Origin: Leptospiraceae bacterium | Lineage (GTDB): Bacteria > Spirochaetota > Leptospiria > Leptospirales > Leptospiraceae | Length of the DNA: 64,000 nucleotides | Reading direction: 5' to 3' | Assembly: GCA_016708435.1 (NCBI GenBank) | Contig: JADJFV010000007.1 | Coordinates: 62,001-126,000 of the forward strand | Shown here: piece by piece, positions 26,280 through 35,581 of the stretch | Position numbering within the stretch: position 1 is the stretch's first letter | Layout of the letters: each line of letters opens with the position of its first letter | Position numbers and translations under genes: made by a program | Notes under the pieces: model-generated | Databases searched by the model: none | The model's input: only the letters and a program-made list of their open reading frames with translations | What the model was told of the DNA's origin: nothing

Positions 26280-26584
26280 TCAGATATTTTGCTCAAAGTT
26301 CTTTCTTTTCTCACAAAAATCTAAAATTTAACTCAAAAATCTATGTTAGAAGCTTTACGCTCACAAATTTCTCACAAAAATCTAAATAATAACTCAAATT
26401 TCAATGTTAGAAGCTTTATGCTCACAAATTTCTTACAAAAATTTAAATAATAACTCAAATTTCAATGTTAGAAGCTTTATGCTCACAAATTTCTTACAAA
26501 AATCTAAATAATAACTCAAATTTCTAAGTAGAAACTCAATATTCCTTCTTTTGTTATAAAAATCGAAATATTAACTCAAAGTTC
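26280..26584. repeat. 61-bp tandem repeat, about five units
   Basis: The anchor GTTAGAAGCTTTA occurs at 26345, 26406 and 26467, fixing a 61-bp period. Three units (about 26341-26523) are almost identical; one degenerate unit precedes and one follows them. Each unit contains CTCACAAATTTCT, ACAAAAATCTAAATAATAAC and TCAAATTTCAATGTTAGAAG. There is no coding potential. The surrounding non-coding gap (26149-26767) otherwise shows nothing recognisable. It may be a variable-number tandem repeat or a protein-binding array. Confidence 0.85.
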
Positions 26585-26767
26585 GAAGTTTTTACTCTTT
26601 AAGTGATTCTGCCTTATTTTCATTGGATCCTAGCATTGATATTTACCCATCCTTCTCTACCAATTCGAATTTCTTGCAAGAAGAATATATTCTATTTAAA
26701 ATTAAGTTTTTCGATTCCATCCCAATAAGTATCATCTACATCAATATTTAAAATTGGCTGAATCAAT

Positions 26768-27208
26768 TCAGGCAACTTTTTGATAAACATCCCTGTCGCG
26801 AAAGATTTCCATTTCTTCTTTGTTTAAGTCTTTTATTATCCACTCATCAACTAGGCTTTTGACGATTTCAGCACTCTCTTCCGACAATTCCAATGATATA
26901 ACTAATTCTAAAATTTCTATACCTTCTTCGATTTCTAATTTTCCAATCCATGCATCTAGTTTAATAGAATTAGTAGTAATCTCTTGTTGTATAATTCGAA
27001 TCGCTTTTTTACTCTTTGGGAAATACCTATCTGTAATTGGATTTCCATCTAAGAATTCCTCCCCATTGCTAAATGAATTTTTTAATCTTTTATAAGATTC
27101 AATATTCGTTTGACTAAAAATGTATTGGAATAATTTCTCCCAATACATTTCAGCATTCTTATATTCATTTTTGTCTTTTAAAAAATTTTTATATAATTGC
27201 GTTAGCAT
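26768..27208 (-). CDS. Hypothetical protein, last gene of the defence-type operon
   Basis: A 146-residue, acidic, mostly helical protein (MLTQLYKNFLKDKNEYKNAE, later 'EIEEGIEILELVISLELSEE' with slight overlap of hydrophobic heptads). I see no signal peptide, membrane helix or catalytic motif and recognise no family. It begins four bases after the HEPN stop, so it is almost certainly cotranscribed with the MNT/HEPN pair and may be a third component or an accessory immunity factor. Confidence 0.65.
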   Translation of the reverse strand: MLTQLYKNFLKDKNEYKNAEMYWEKLFQYIFSQTNIESYKRLKNSFSNGEEFLDGNPITDRYFPKSKKAIRIIQQEITTNSIKLDAWIGKLEIEEGIEILELVISLELSEESAEIVKSLVDEWIIKDLNKEEMEIFRDRDVYQKVA

Positions 27209-27211
27209 AGT

Positions 27212-27601
27212 TTAGCCTTTCTCCAAATAAGATTTAGCACTATCAAGCACTTCTTTCGCAAATTCTATAGAATCCTTTGCCACTATCGCATCAATGTCCG
27301 AACGAATATCATAATCTCCTGTTTGTCTTTCATCGAAGAGAGTTTGAATTTTTTTTGAATAATATTTTGGAAAGATATCAGTCCTAACAAATTCTTTATT
27401 AAATGCACCGATTGTTTGAGAATGAGAAGAAAAAGATAAACCTTTTGTAAAAAGTAAAGCCGAAATTGCATGGAATACTGCGTAGTAACTTCTTGAAACA
27501 GCATCATCATATTGATCGTTTGTTAAAGCTATATTAGCCATCTCTAATTTACTTTCCGCTTTTTCTATCATGAGCTTTAAGATTTCTTTATCAGCACTCA
27601 T
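27212..27601 (-). CDS. HEPN-domain protein (partner of MNT)
   Basis: A 129-residue four-helix HEPN protein. The diagnostic R-x6-H sits in 'SRSYYAVFHAISALLF' (Arg37 to His44 from ATG 27601), typical of the PF05168-like HEPN branch and often an RNase active site. The frame opens further upstream, but ATG 27601 overlaps the MNT stop as ATGA, giving a coupled start. HEPN-MNT pairs act as toxin-antitoxin or defence modules in which the nucleotidyltransferase modifies and silences the HEPN nuclease. This is family knowledge; activity here is not shown. Confidence 0.88.
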   Translation of the reverse strand: MSADKEILKLMIEKAESKLEMANIALTNDQYDDAVSRSYYAVFHAISALLFTKGLSFSSHSQTIGAFNKEFVRTDIFPKYYSKKIQTLFDERQTGDYDIRSDIDAIVAKDSIEFAKEVLDSAKSYLEKG

Positions 27602-27954
27602 AATAAAACGCCTTCTTTTAAAATATTTAGTCCAATCGGAAATCTTTTTTTCAATTCCCAATCCTTCTCTTCCCAAACCAAACTTGAAGTTAGTCTTTCA
27701 AACCTATCTAAAGTTTCTACTTCCACATCCACAATTTTACTTTTAATATCTCTATCTTTTTTATCTACGATAACTAAAAAATCATAATCGGAATGTTCCC
27801 TTGCATCTCCTCTGGCTCTTGAACCAAAGAGGATTAATGCTGTTAGGTGCTCAGAAAGATTGGATTTCAAATTTTTTGAGAAAAATTCTATAATGGGATC
27901 ATTTAATACGATTTGATTTGATAAAAACATTTCCTTTAAACTTTCTTGAGTCAT
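27598..27954 (-). CDS. Minimal nucleotidyltransferase (MNT)
   Basis: A 118-residue polymerase-beta-fold minimal nucleotidyltransferase. The signature is 'LFGSRARGDAREHSDYDFLV' (GS at residues 44-45, D-x-D at 56 and 58). A third acidic residue is probably in 'VDVEVETLD' near residue 78. In paired systems MNT adenylylates the HEPN partner. Its start overlaps the upstream nuclease stop and its stop overlaps the HEPN start (both ATGA-type), so the three are translationally linked. Confidence 0.9.
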   Translation of the reverse strand: MTQESLKEMFLSNQIVLNDPIIEFFSKNLKSNLSEHLTALILFGSRARGDAREHSDYDFLVIVDKKDRDIKSKIVDVEVETLDRFERLTSSLVWEEKDWELKKRFPIGLNILKEGVLL

Positions 27955-28993
27955 ACTGAGACCTCTTTATTTTGGTTTGTATTATTTAATTCAATATATT
28001 TTGAAAAAAAGTGTTTATTGAAAGATTTTTCAATTATACTATCAGATGCACTAGTTCTTTTATTTGGAACTATAAAATATTGTTTAATATTTAATTTTTT
28101 AAATAATTCAAGAATTGTAAAAAGCGCATTATGGCAACTTTGGTGATTAATTGGAATATTTTGTTTAGACAAAAAGAGAATAATCATCGTAGATAATTTC
28201 ATTGTTATCGGCGATATTGGTTTGCGAAATACTTCCAATGTATTATTATCTACTTGGTTTCTTTTTTCTTCTTTCAATCTAACAATGCTAGAAATAATTC
28301 CTGATTCGTATGGTGTTAAATCATACTCTGTGTCTTCATGATTTATTTTATCTTTTACTAATCCACCGTATTTATTATCGATAATATTTCCTTCATCGCC
28401 TCTTCTATAATACGAAATTCTATAGAAATTATTTGAGATATAATATGTTAAGTCACCGAGAATAAGCGAAATGTCTTGCCCATACGAAGTCAGCAACGGT
28501 ATTTCAAGTTTCTTTTTCTTTTCTATAAATGAATCGTAAGTATTAATTGTCCAGAAATGGAATTTTTTCCAATAGATAGCGTATACCAGAGATATATTAA
28601 GAGACTTACAATAATTAAGGCTATTTTCGAATTGGATTTTCATAATATTATCTAATTTGATTTTATTTTTATTTACTGTTTTTACTTCTACATGTAGAGG
28701 AAGGTTAACAGATTCATAGTTCTCATATAAACATAAAAAATCAGGGATTTGATATTTATCTCTAGAAGATTCAGGTAAAGGTTTTCATCTAATTTATGAA
28801 GTAGTTTTATCCAGGGCATTACTGAAAATAAATCGAAAAATAAATCTTCCGTTTTAAAACCTGAAATAGCTCTTTCTATTAGCGCATGGTCGTCAATTTG
28901 TTCATACAATTGACTTAAAATTTCGCTAGAATTTTTATGGTGTTTAGATAAGTCATAAAATGATCTTATAGTGCTGATATCATTATTACTCAT
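27951..28993 (-). pseudogene. PD-(D/E)XK-like nuclease, one-base frameshift
   Basis: Two frames join into one protein of about 347 residues. The first, from ATG 28993, reads 'MSNNDISTIRSFYDLSKHHK' to 'IKLLHKLDE'. In the -1 frame the coding continues without a stop: 'KPLPESSRDKYQIPDFLCLY', then 'LPLHVEVKTVNKNK', then the 230-residue frame to 27951. The PDF...EVK arrangement fits the catalytic core of PD-(D/E)XK nucleases. An A5 run reduced to A4 near 28785-28790 (GATGAAAACC) would explain the shift. It lies 18 nt after the two-TM gene and overlaps the MNT start. It could be inactivated, misread sequence or, less likely, frameshifted in translation. Confidence 0.75.
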
Positions 28994-29011
28994 TATTTCC
29001 CGCCGACAATA

Positions 29012-29770
29012 TTACGCATTTATACCTTTTATACTATTAAGCTCTTTAATAAATTCTTCTTTGAATTTCTTTTTTTTATTTTTGAATCGATTCGGTAATT
29101 TATTTTCTGGCATAAAGAAAAATCTTGAAATACTCTTTTGGTTATAAGATAAAGATGCTTGTGTTTCGGAATATAATTCACTTAAATAATATTCAAGATT
29201 CAAATAATCTTTCTTTAGTGATTCGATTCTATGTAAAAGTATCTTATTCATAATTTCGATTTCTTCATTTTTTTTATTTGGGTCCTGTATGGTATTAATA
29301 ATCGTTCGCATTTCGTTATAATTAGTTATAAGGTTGTTACTAGACTCATTTAAGAATTGCGAATAATCTGAGAATTGAAAAAACAGATTAACTATATCAA
29401 TATTTCGATTCTCTTGAATAATTTGATCTCTTTCCTTAAACGATCTAAATAATGGCGACCATAATTGGTTTTGATATAATATTTTTTCTAACTCTTCTAT
29501 TATCATACTATTATGATTTTTTATACTAATTTGCTGAATAATGAACCTTTCAATATCTATGCAACTATTTATATGATTTCGCTTTATATCATTAATCTTT
29601 TTCAACTTTTCACTATAAACTACAAATAGATAAGCAAAAGCGGCTCCTGTAAATGAACTTAAAATAGTAATTATTTTATCCGATGCAATATTTTGAAAAA
29701 AATTATTTTTAAATGCTTGGTATGAAATAATTAGAAAACAAAAAGGAATAATAAATTTATAAATAAACAT
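29012..29770 (-). CDS. Two-TM membrane protein with a long helical cytoplasmic domain
   Basis: A 252-residue protein. Two N-terminal membrane helices ('FIIPFCFLIISYQAF' and 'IITILSSFTGAAFAYLFVVY') are followed by about 190 helical, charged residues with coiled-coil character (ISIKNHNSMIIEELEKILYQ; 'IEIMNKILLHRIESLKKDYL') and a very basic tail (RFKNKKKKFKEEF). The ATG overlaps the restriction-enzyme stop as TGATG, so GTG 29773 is less likely. Two-TM helical proteins are common effectors or sensors in bacterial defence operons. The family is not recognised and the role is inferred from context only. Confidence 0.7.
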   Translation of the reverse strand: MFIYKFIIPFCFLIISYQAFKNNFFQNIASDKIITILSSFTGAAFAYLFVVYSEKLKKINDIKRNHINSCIDIERFIIQQISIKNHNSMIIEELEKILYQNQLWSPLFRSFKERDQIIQENRNIDIVNLFFQFSDYSQFLNESSNNLITNYNEMRTIINTIQDPNKKNEEIEIMNKILLHRIESLKKDYLNLEYYLSELYSETQASLSYNQKSISRFFFMPENKLPNRFKNKKKKFKEEFIKELNSIKGINA

Positions 29771-32700
29771 CACGCCACTCCCTCCACAATCTTAATCTCA
29801 TCATCGGTTAATCCGTATAATTCGTAGACCAACTTATCGATCTGCTTATCCAACAAATCACATTTTTGTTGAAGGAGTTTTTTATCGGAGTCGTTAGTCA
29901 CCGCGTTTAATTCTTTTTGTGCGGATACCATCTGTTCTACGAGAGAGATGATTTTATCGTGTTGGGCTTTTTGTGTTTCGTCGGATAGGTCGAATTTGGG
30001 GATGGAAAATTTTTCCATGTGACTTTTCTGAATTGTCAGTGTATGCCCTTGCATAAGACCGGAAATACGTTCCATAAAATAAAAGAAAACTTCTGTATTT
30101 AATATTGCTAATAACAACTTCAACTTTTGCTTATTCTCCATTGTTATCATATAATGGTTACTTCCAAAAAACAAAGGAGATTCTGAATAGGAAAAATCAG
30201 ATTTAATTTGAAATTGACCGTATACTATTTTTTCTTTAAAAAACTCAGAATAATATTCTGTCGAGTCTTGTATTTCAAACCATTTGTATTTTCCTGGTTT
30301 TCTTCCTATTTTATCCTTTGGACTTTTTTTAGGCTGAAGTTCCAATTTATAGTTTGATAAATATTCCTTAATAGCGGGATAAGAATCTATATCTATATTT
30401 CGTTTAGTGAAAATAATATACCGCTTGTTCCAATTTATTGAATAAAACCTTGTTTCATCTCCCGAAACATACGGAAAAATTATTTCTTGGGACTTCTTAT
30501 CTTTTTTTATTAATGAATTTTTAGTTTCCTCATTAATAATAAACGCAGGATTAAAACCTGTTAATACACCTCTATAAATTTTTCCTTCCACATATTCATC
30601 GAGTGGAACTCCTGCTTTTTTAATTTTTTCAAGAAGAGCAGATTCTTTTTGATTGGAGAGTGACCAGCCTTTATCGTCTAAAGCTTTTACATCTACTTGG
30701 TAGGCTTCTTTCTTTACAAGGTCTTGCAAGGAAGGAAAGTTTAAATCTTTTACTTGAACTGTTTGGATAGTTTGCGGCTTATCGTTGTTTGCTTTTATTA
30801 TACAAGGATAAGTAGTAGCATTTTTAAAAACAGGTAAGTCTCCAAAGTCTATGATTTCAAAGATTCGTTTTATCTTTAAGAATTTACGTAGTGCTTCTCC
30901 GTAGTTTGCTCTCATCCATTTATTAGCGACTATGATAGAATAAAGACCATTATCCGCTAATAAAGATAATGATTTTTCAATGAAGTAAACATATAAATCT
31001 GCAGTTCCTGCGAATGTGTTTTTATAATGACTCTTGGCGTATACTTTAAATTCTTCGCCTAATGTTTCTTGTCTCACATACGGCGGATTCCCAATTACAC
31101 AATCGAAACCACTATCTTTAAAAACATCCGCAAACTCTTTTTCCCAATCAAAAGTATTAACTTTTCGCATTTCCTCTTTGCCAAATAAAGAAAGATTTTT
31201 ATCAGAATAAAAGTCAGAGCCTATTAGAGAGTTGCCGCATTTGATATTATTTTGTAAATCGGGAAGAAGTTTAATATCGCTATGTTTAAAAAGTCTGTCT
31301 GCGCTTTCTGTGTTTTCATCTTCCATGAGTTTTAAGAGAAGAGAAAGTTTTGTTACTTCAACAGCTTGGTTGTCAATGTCTACTCCAAAGATATGACGAA
31401 GCAGTATATCTTGCTTAACCGTTATAGAAAGGCGATAGGTATTCCCCGACACTTGATAAATAAGACCATTTTTCAAACACTTTTCTAATCTTTTTTTATC
31501 CGTATAACTTTCTAGGTATTTATCTAAAAGAAAAGAATATGTGCCGACTAAGAAACTTCCAGAACCACGAGCGGGGTCAAGGATTGTTAGCCTCGGATGA
31601 TTATATAAATCAACTCCCTTTATTTTTTCGCCAACAGTATTTTGAACAATATAATTTACGATGTATTGAGGAGTATAATAAACACCGCCGGCTTTTCTAA
31701 CTTCTTCTTTCTCTTCTACTTTAGCCTGATGCGAAGACGTTAGGCGAATCGTTTTTCCAAGAAACTGCTCGTATATATTTCCTAAAATTTCAATTGGTAA
31801 GACAGACAACTCATAAGGACAATCAGGGTAATATAAATACTTTATAATATTTTGAAAAGTCTTATCATCAATATCTAATTCAGAAATCCATTTTTCTGGT
31901 TTGAATAATCCTGAATTATATTTGTCATTAGCCTTTATGAAGATTTTGTTGAGATCTGCGTATATTGTAGAGACGCGATTAATCGCGTCTTTACCTGTTG
32001 CATCACGACGGATACATTCAAGTAACATCCCATACTTCTCCATGTTCCTGTCTTCTGCGATGCGAAGGAAAATAATTCTATCAATGATTACTTGAACAGA
32101 ATTATTTAAAGAGTAAATATCTAAATCTTTATTTCGAATGGCAATATTTTTCGCAAGTGACTCGCGCCAGTCTTCGATCAAAGAAAGAAATTCTTTATCA
32201 ACTTCCGATGAGCCTTTCTTATTTTTATTTTCTATAACATATTTATCAAAACTTCCTTTATTGATCGCGTCTTTAGAAAATGTATTATAAATAAATTCAA
32301 AATGTTTTTCATAGTCTTCATAGGTGCAATAAAAAACTCTGGCTACACTTGCTTTATCTGTTTTCTCAGGTTTGATTCTAGTATCGTAAATTGCAAACTC
32401 TTCAAAGTCAGTCAGAATGGATAATGGTAATTTGGCGGTGTAACCATAACGGCGAATTTGAAAAGCTGGTTCTATCTCTTCTTTGATATTGATAGAAGGC
32501 TTTTTGGCTTCTAAGAAAAACTTTCTATTCCCGCCAATTCTAAAACTATAATCCGGAGCTTTCGGTTTTCCTTCTATGATTACTTTATCTTCTCTTACTA
32601 CTTCTCTGTAACCTTCTGCATAGCCTTGATTATTTCTAACATCCCAATCTAAGACTTCAAAAAATTTATCAATGAAATCCGTTCTAGTATTCGCTTCATC

Positions 32701-32781
32701 ATACTTAGCACTTTTATATTCTTTGATGTTCGACTCGAATAGATCGCAAAGTTCTTTTAGTTTATTTAATTTCTCTTTCAT
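29770..32781 (-). CDS. Type IIG restriction-modification enzyme (Eco57I-like)
   Basis: A single 1003-residue polypeptide with endonuclease, N6-adenine methyltransferase and target-recognition parts. The N-terminal PD-(D/E)XK site is Pro76-Asp77 in 'KAPDYSFRIG' with Glu91-x-Lys93 in 'KFFLEAKKP'. The methyltransferase has 'GGVYYTPQYIV' (about 366), the SAM-binding 'ILDPARGSGSFLVG' (about 400) and the catalytic NPPY at 565-568. The C-terminal third (after about 700) contains the recognition domain, including 'SGLMQGHTLTIQKSHMEKFS'. It cuts and methylates the same DNA sequence; specificity cannot be read. It heads a six-gene operon with other nuclease-type genes. Confidence 0.92.
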   Translation of the reverse strand: MKEKLNKLKELCDLFESNIKEYKSAKYDEANTRTDFIDKFFEVLDWDVRNNQGYAEGYREVVREDKVIIEGKPKAPDYSFRIGGNRKFFLEAKKPSINIKEEIEPAFQIRRYGYTAKLPLSILTDFEEFAIYDTRIKPEKTDKASVARVFYCTYEDYEKHFEFIYNTFSKDAINKGSFDKYVIENKNKKGSSEVDKEFLSLIEDWRESLAKNIAIRNKDLDIYSLNNSVQVIIDRIIFLRIAEDRNMEKYGMLLECIRRDATGKDAINRVSTIYADLNKIFIKANDKYNSGLFKPEKWISELDIDDKTFQNIIKYLYYPDCPYELSVLPIEILGNIYEQFLGKTIRLTSSHQAKVEEKEEVRKAGGVYYTPQYIVNYIVQNTVGEKIKGVDLYNHPRLTILDPARGSGSFLVGTYSFLLDKYLESYTDKKRLEKCLKNGLIYQVSGNTYRLSITVKQDILLRHIFGVDIDNQAVEVTKLSLLLKLMEDENTESADRLFKHSDIKLLPDLQNNIKCGNSLIGSDFYSDKNLSLFGKEEMRKVNTFDWEKEFADVFKDSGFDCVIGNPPYVRQETLGEEFKVYAKSHYKNTFAGTADLYVYFIEKSLSLLADNGLYSIIVANKWMRANYGEALRKFLKIKRIFEIIDFGDLPVFKNATTYPCIIKANNDKPQTIQTVQVKDLNFPSLQDLVKKEAYQVDVKALDDKGWSLSNQKESALLEKIKKAGVPLDEYVEGKIYRGVLTGFNPAFIINEETKNSLIKKDKKSQEIIFPYVSGDETRFYSINWNKRYIIFTKRNIDIDSYPAIKEYLSNYKLELQPKKSPKDKIGRKPGKYKWFEIQDSTEYYSEFFKEKIVYGQFQIKSDFSYSESPLFFGSNHYMITMENKQKLKLLLAILNTEVFFYFMERISGLMQGHTLTIQKSHMEKFSIPKFDLSDETQKAQHDKIISLVEQMVSAQKELNAVTNDSDKKLLQQKCDLLDKQIDKLVYELYGLTDDEIKIVEGVA

Positions 32782-33004
32782 AACTTCCTGAATGCACTAG
32801 AAAAACAGTCTATTTTGTGTAAATACTGCTGTCAAATTATAATATTCTCAAAATCCAGCGAATAAACTCCCTTTTACTTTCCTTCGTCTCTTTGATACTA
32901 TTAAGGATAATATCAACAATACTATCAAAGATACTAAAAACACGACTTTGAGTATCTTTGATAGCCTACTTGAGATTACTGCTGACATTATATTTCTCTT
33001 ATCC

Positions 33005-33310
33005 GCAATACAAAGCGAAGTGAAAAGCACACAAGGATCACAATGAAAATTAGAACCTTTGTGAGCTTTGTGAAAACCCTTGTGTCCTTTGTGGTAAAAA
33101 ATCTTCTTCCTTTCTTTGCCAGATAGATTTCTCACGATGTTCCCCCCGTTTGCTTGGTCGCAAACCCAACACCTTCGTATGTTCGAAATGACTGGAGTAG
33201 AGCTTTTAGACATTGAGATTCCCGATTGAAAATTTCGGGAATGACAATATGTGATTTAATCCCTAAACACAAACCATCTGTGTTCATCCGTGTGCATCCG
33301 TGGTATTCTT
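33005..33310. repeat. Intergenic 'CACAAAGG' repeat block
   Basis: This 540-nt gap between the restriction gene and the outer-membrane gene has no credible gene. It holds imperfect repeats and inverted repeats of the CACACAAGGATCACA / CCACAAAGGACACAAGG type (about 33025-33105) and the CATCTGTGTTCATCCGTGTG type (about 33268-33305). Such sequences recur in intergenic regions of many bacteria and give spurious HKGHKG-type reading frames. Confidence 0.6.
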
Positions 33311-33323
33311 TGAAAGCTTCAAA

Positions 33324-34213
33324 TCACAAACGATACCCAAGCGAGATTTGCAAACCAAGCATATCTAATAGCTTTGGATTTTCATAGATTCCGTTTTCGC
33401 GAATGCCGATGCGCAGGATATATTTATCTGCAATTGAATTTTGCCAGCCGAATTCGCCTGTCACTGCTGGTCTAAAAAAACTTTGAGTCTGACTGCTTTC
33501 GATCATAGAAAAATAAGAGGAACCAATTCCAATTTTATAATATAAATTTTGACCCAATAGAATATGGTTGAATTGGATATATAGAAAGTTTTGAAAGAAT
33601 GTATAATTGATTCCGCCGGAAGAACTAAAAATTCAGATTGAACGCCCATGAGCCATCTATCGCTAAACTTTAAAAAGGAAGGCTCTATAAAAGCTCCTCC
33701 TCCAAACGTTGCGTAGTTTGTTTCTCCTACCAGCTTTCCATTTTTAAAACCTGCGGCTAATAGACCTATACTCCAAGAAGAAGCTGACTTTTCTTTTTCG
33801 ATTACCTTATAAGAATCAGGAAGCAAATAAGGCTTATCCTCTGGCTTCTTAAGTTCTTTGATTGTATTTTTAGGAATCGCGAGTAGGTCTTTGTCTTTTT
33901 CGATTGTTACCATATCTTTTGTTTCTTCGACTAACAAGCCTTTGACTACAGAGTTATCTTCTAAAGTCAGAATAGAATTTTGATATGATTTATGTGGACC
34001 GGTAATATCGGGATTAACCGCTAGAATTTCGCTACGGGGAATTTTATACTTTTGATTTTTAAATAGGATTGTAATAGAATTTGGATTCTCTTCTATTATA
34101 TCACAAAGAAAAACATTTTCCGACCGAAGTTTTACTTCGGCGGAAAATAAAATTCTACTAAAAACAAGGAGAATAAGCAGGAGAAATTTCATTCTCATAT
34201 TTCTATGAGTCAT
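33324..34213 (-). pseudogene. Outer-membrane beta-barrel-like protein, one-base frameshift
   Basis: The 5' frame gives a signal peptide (MKFLLLILLVFSRILFSAEV), a domain with the segment 'DIIEENPNSITILFKNQKYK', and the first barrel-like strands ('ASSWSIGLLAAGFKNG', 'FSDRWLMGVQSEF'). From about 33632 the -1 frame continues the protein: 'FSSSGGINYTFFQNFLYIQF', 'LYYKIGIGSSYF', 'RPAVTGEFGWQNSIADKYI', ending 'LGLQISLGYRL' at 33324. Restoring one T in the T5 run at about 33629-33633 makes one frame of about 297 codons. Possible starts are 34213, 34198 or 34192. Probably an exported surface protein; ligand or function unknown. Confidence 0.75.
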
Positions 34214-34256
34214 GAACGGTGCTATTGTAGGGATTAGAATATTTTGTCAACATATT

Positions 34257-35471
34257 TTATGTTATTATTTTTAAAAATTTTCCTTTTTTACCCTGTCTTA
34301 CCAGGTATTCTTTTCCTTTCTCTAGAACTAACTTTTCATCGGAAAGCTTTTCTTCGTTTAAATAAAGCCCTCCCGCCTTCACAAGTCTTCTTCCTTCGGA
34401 GGTAGAAGGAATGAACTCATACTTCGCTAGCACCTGTAATAGTTGCGTTTGTCCTGAGGCAAATACATCTTCGCCTATGTTTATCGTTTCAATTTCATCT
34501 GGAATCGCGCGGTTTTTTGTGTTATGCACTCGGTTCCATTCTTCTATCGCTTCTGCATTCTTTGCTGGTAAATGGAATTGATCCATTATGAGTTTAGCAA
34601 GTTCGGTTTTTATTTCTTTTGGATGTGCTTCTTTTTTTGAAATTGCAGATTTACGATTTTCGATTTCCGATTTAGGTAAATCAGTGAGTAGTTCAAAGTA
34701 GTTCCACATTAGATCATCTGAAATGGACATGATTTTTCCGAACATATTGATTGCATCTTCGTTAAAACCGATGTAATTTCCAAGAGACTTGGACATTTTC
34801 TTAACTCCATCGAGTCCGACAAGGAGTGGGAGTGTAATTACAGTCTGTGGAGTCTTTCCATAATCTCTTTGCAATTCTCTTCCAACTAGTAGATTAAACT
34901 TTTGGTCTGTTCCACCAAGTTCAATATCTGCTTCCATCACAACAGAGTCATACCCTTGCACGAGTGGATATAAAAATTCTATCAGCGAAATGGGGTTACC
35001 CGCTTTATACCGCTTGTTAAAATCATCTCTTTCTAAAAGTCTTGCTACATTGTATTTAGAACTAAGTATCAATACATCTTCAAAATTCATCTTGGAACAC
35101 CAATGTGAATTAAAAACGATTTTGGTTTTATCAGGATCTAGAATTTTAAAGACTTGCTCTTTATAGGTTTCAGCATTTCGCACAACGTCTTCTTTTGTTA
35201 AACGTTTACGGGTTTCTGATTTTCCAGTTGGGTCACCGATCATTCCTGTAAAGTCGCCGAGTAAAAATTGAACTTCATGACCTAGAGTTTGAAAATGCTT
35301 CATCTTTCTAAGTAGCACCGCATGTCCTAGATGTAAATCCGGCGCAGTTGGATCAAACCCTGCCTTAATGATGAGTTTGCGATTTAATTGTAATTTATCT
35401 TTTAATTCAGTCTCAGGGATGATTTCAACAGTTCCCCGCTTGATTAGTTCAAAACTTTCTACTTGATTCAT
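34257..35471 (-). CDS. tyrS: Tyrosyl-tRNA synthetase
   Basis: Charges tRNA-Tyr with tyrosine. The 404-residue class I synthetase has the HIGH motif as HLGH in 'DPTAPDLHLGHAVLLRKM', the tyrosine-site 'LVQGYDSVVMEADIELGGTD', and KMSKS in 'GVKKMSKSLGNYI'. An S4 RNA-binding domain occupies the C-terminus ('TSEGRRLVKAGGLYLNEEKL' to 'VRQGKKGKFLKI'). Normal length, no anomalies. It is divergent from the adenylate cyclase gene across a 110-nt promoter region. Confidence 0.96.
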   Translation of the reverse strand: MNQVESFELIKRGTVEIIPETELKDKLQLNRKLIIKAGFDPTAPDLHLGHAVLLRKMKHFQTLGHEVQFLLGDFTGMIGDPTGKSETRKRLTKEDVVRNAETYKEQVFKILDPDKTKIVFNSHWCSKMNFEDVLILSSKYNVARLLERDDFNKRYKAGNPISLIEFLYPLVQGYDSVVMEADIELGGTDQKFNLLVGRELQRDYGKTPQTVITLPLLVGLDGVKKMSKSLGNYIGFNEDAINMFGKIMSISDDLMWNYFELLTDLPKSEIENRKSAISKKEAHPKEIKTELAKLIMDQFHLPAKNAEAIEEWNRVHNTKNRAIPDEIETINIGEDVFASGQTQLLQVLAKYEFIPSTSEGRRLVKAGGLYLNEEKLSDEKLVLEKGKEYLVRQGKKGKFLKIIT

Positions 35472-35581
35472 ACTTCTGGACTTTATTTTTTTCTATCTCT
35501 AATGAGAAACTCATTTTTATTAGTTGAAATTTAAGTAATAGACTTTAAATAAGTTTATTCTTAGAAATAAGTTGAGTTTGC

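Noticed and set aside
26280..26584. CRISPR array
   Set aside because: Adjacent 61-bp units are repeated whole, with no unique spacers between short repeats, and no cas genes are present; it is a tandem repeat.
32848..33213. Minus-strand 121-aa frame with HKGHKGFHKAHKG-type sequence
   Set aside because: It is a translation of the dispersed CACAAAGG intergenic repeat, with no RBS and low-complexity composition; such frames recur spuriously in many genomes.
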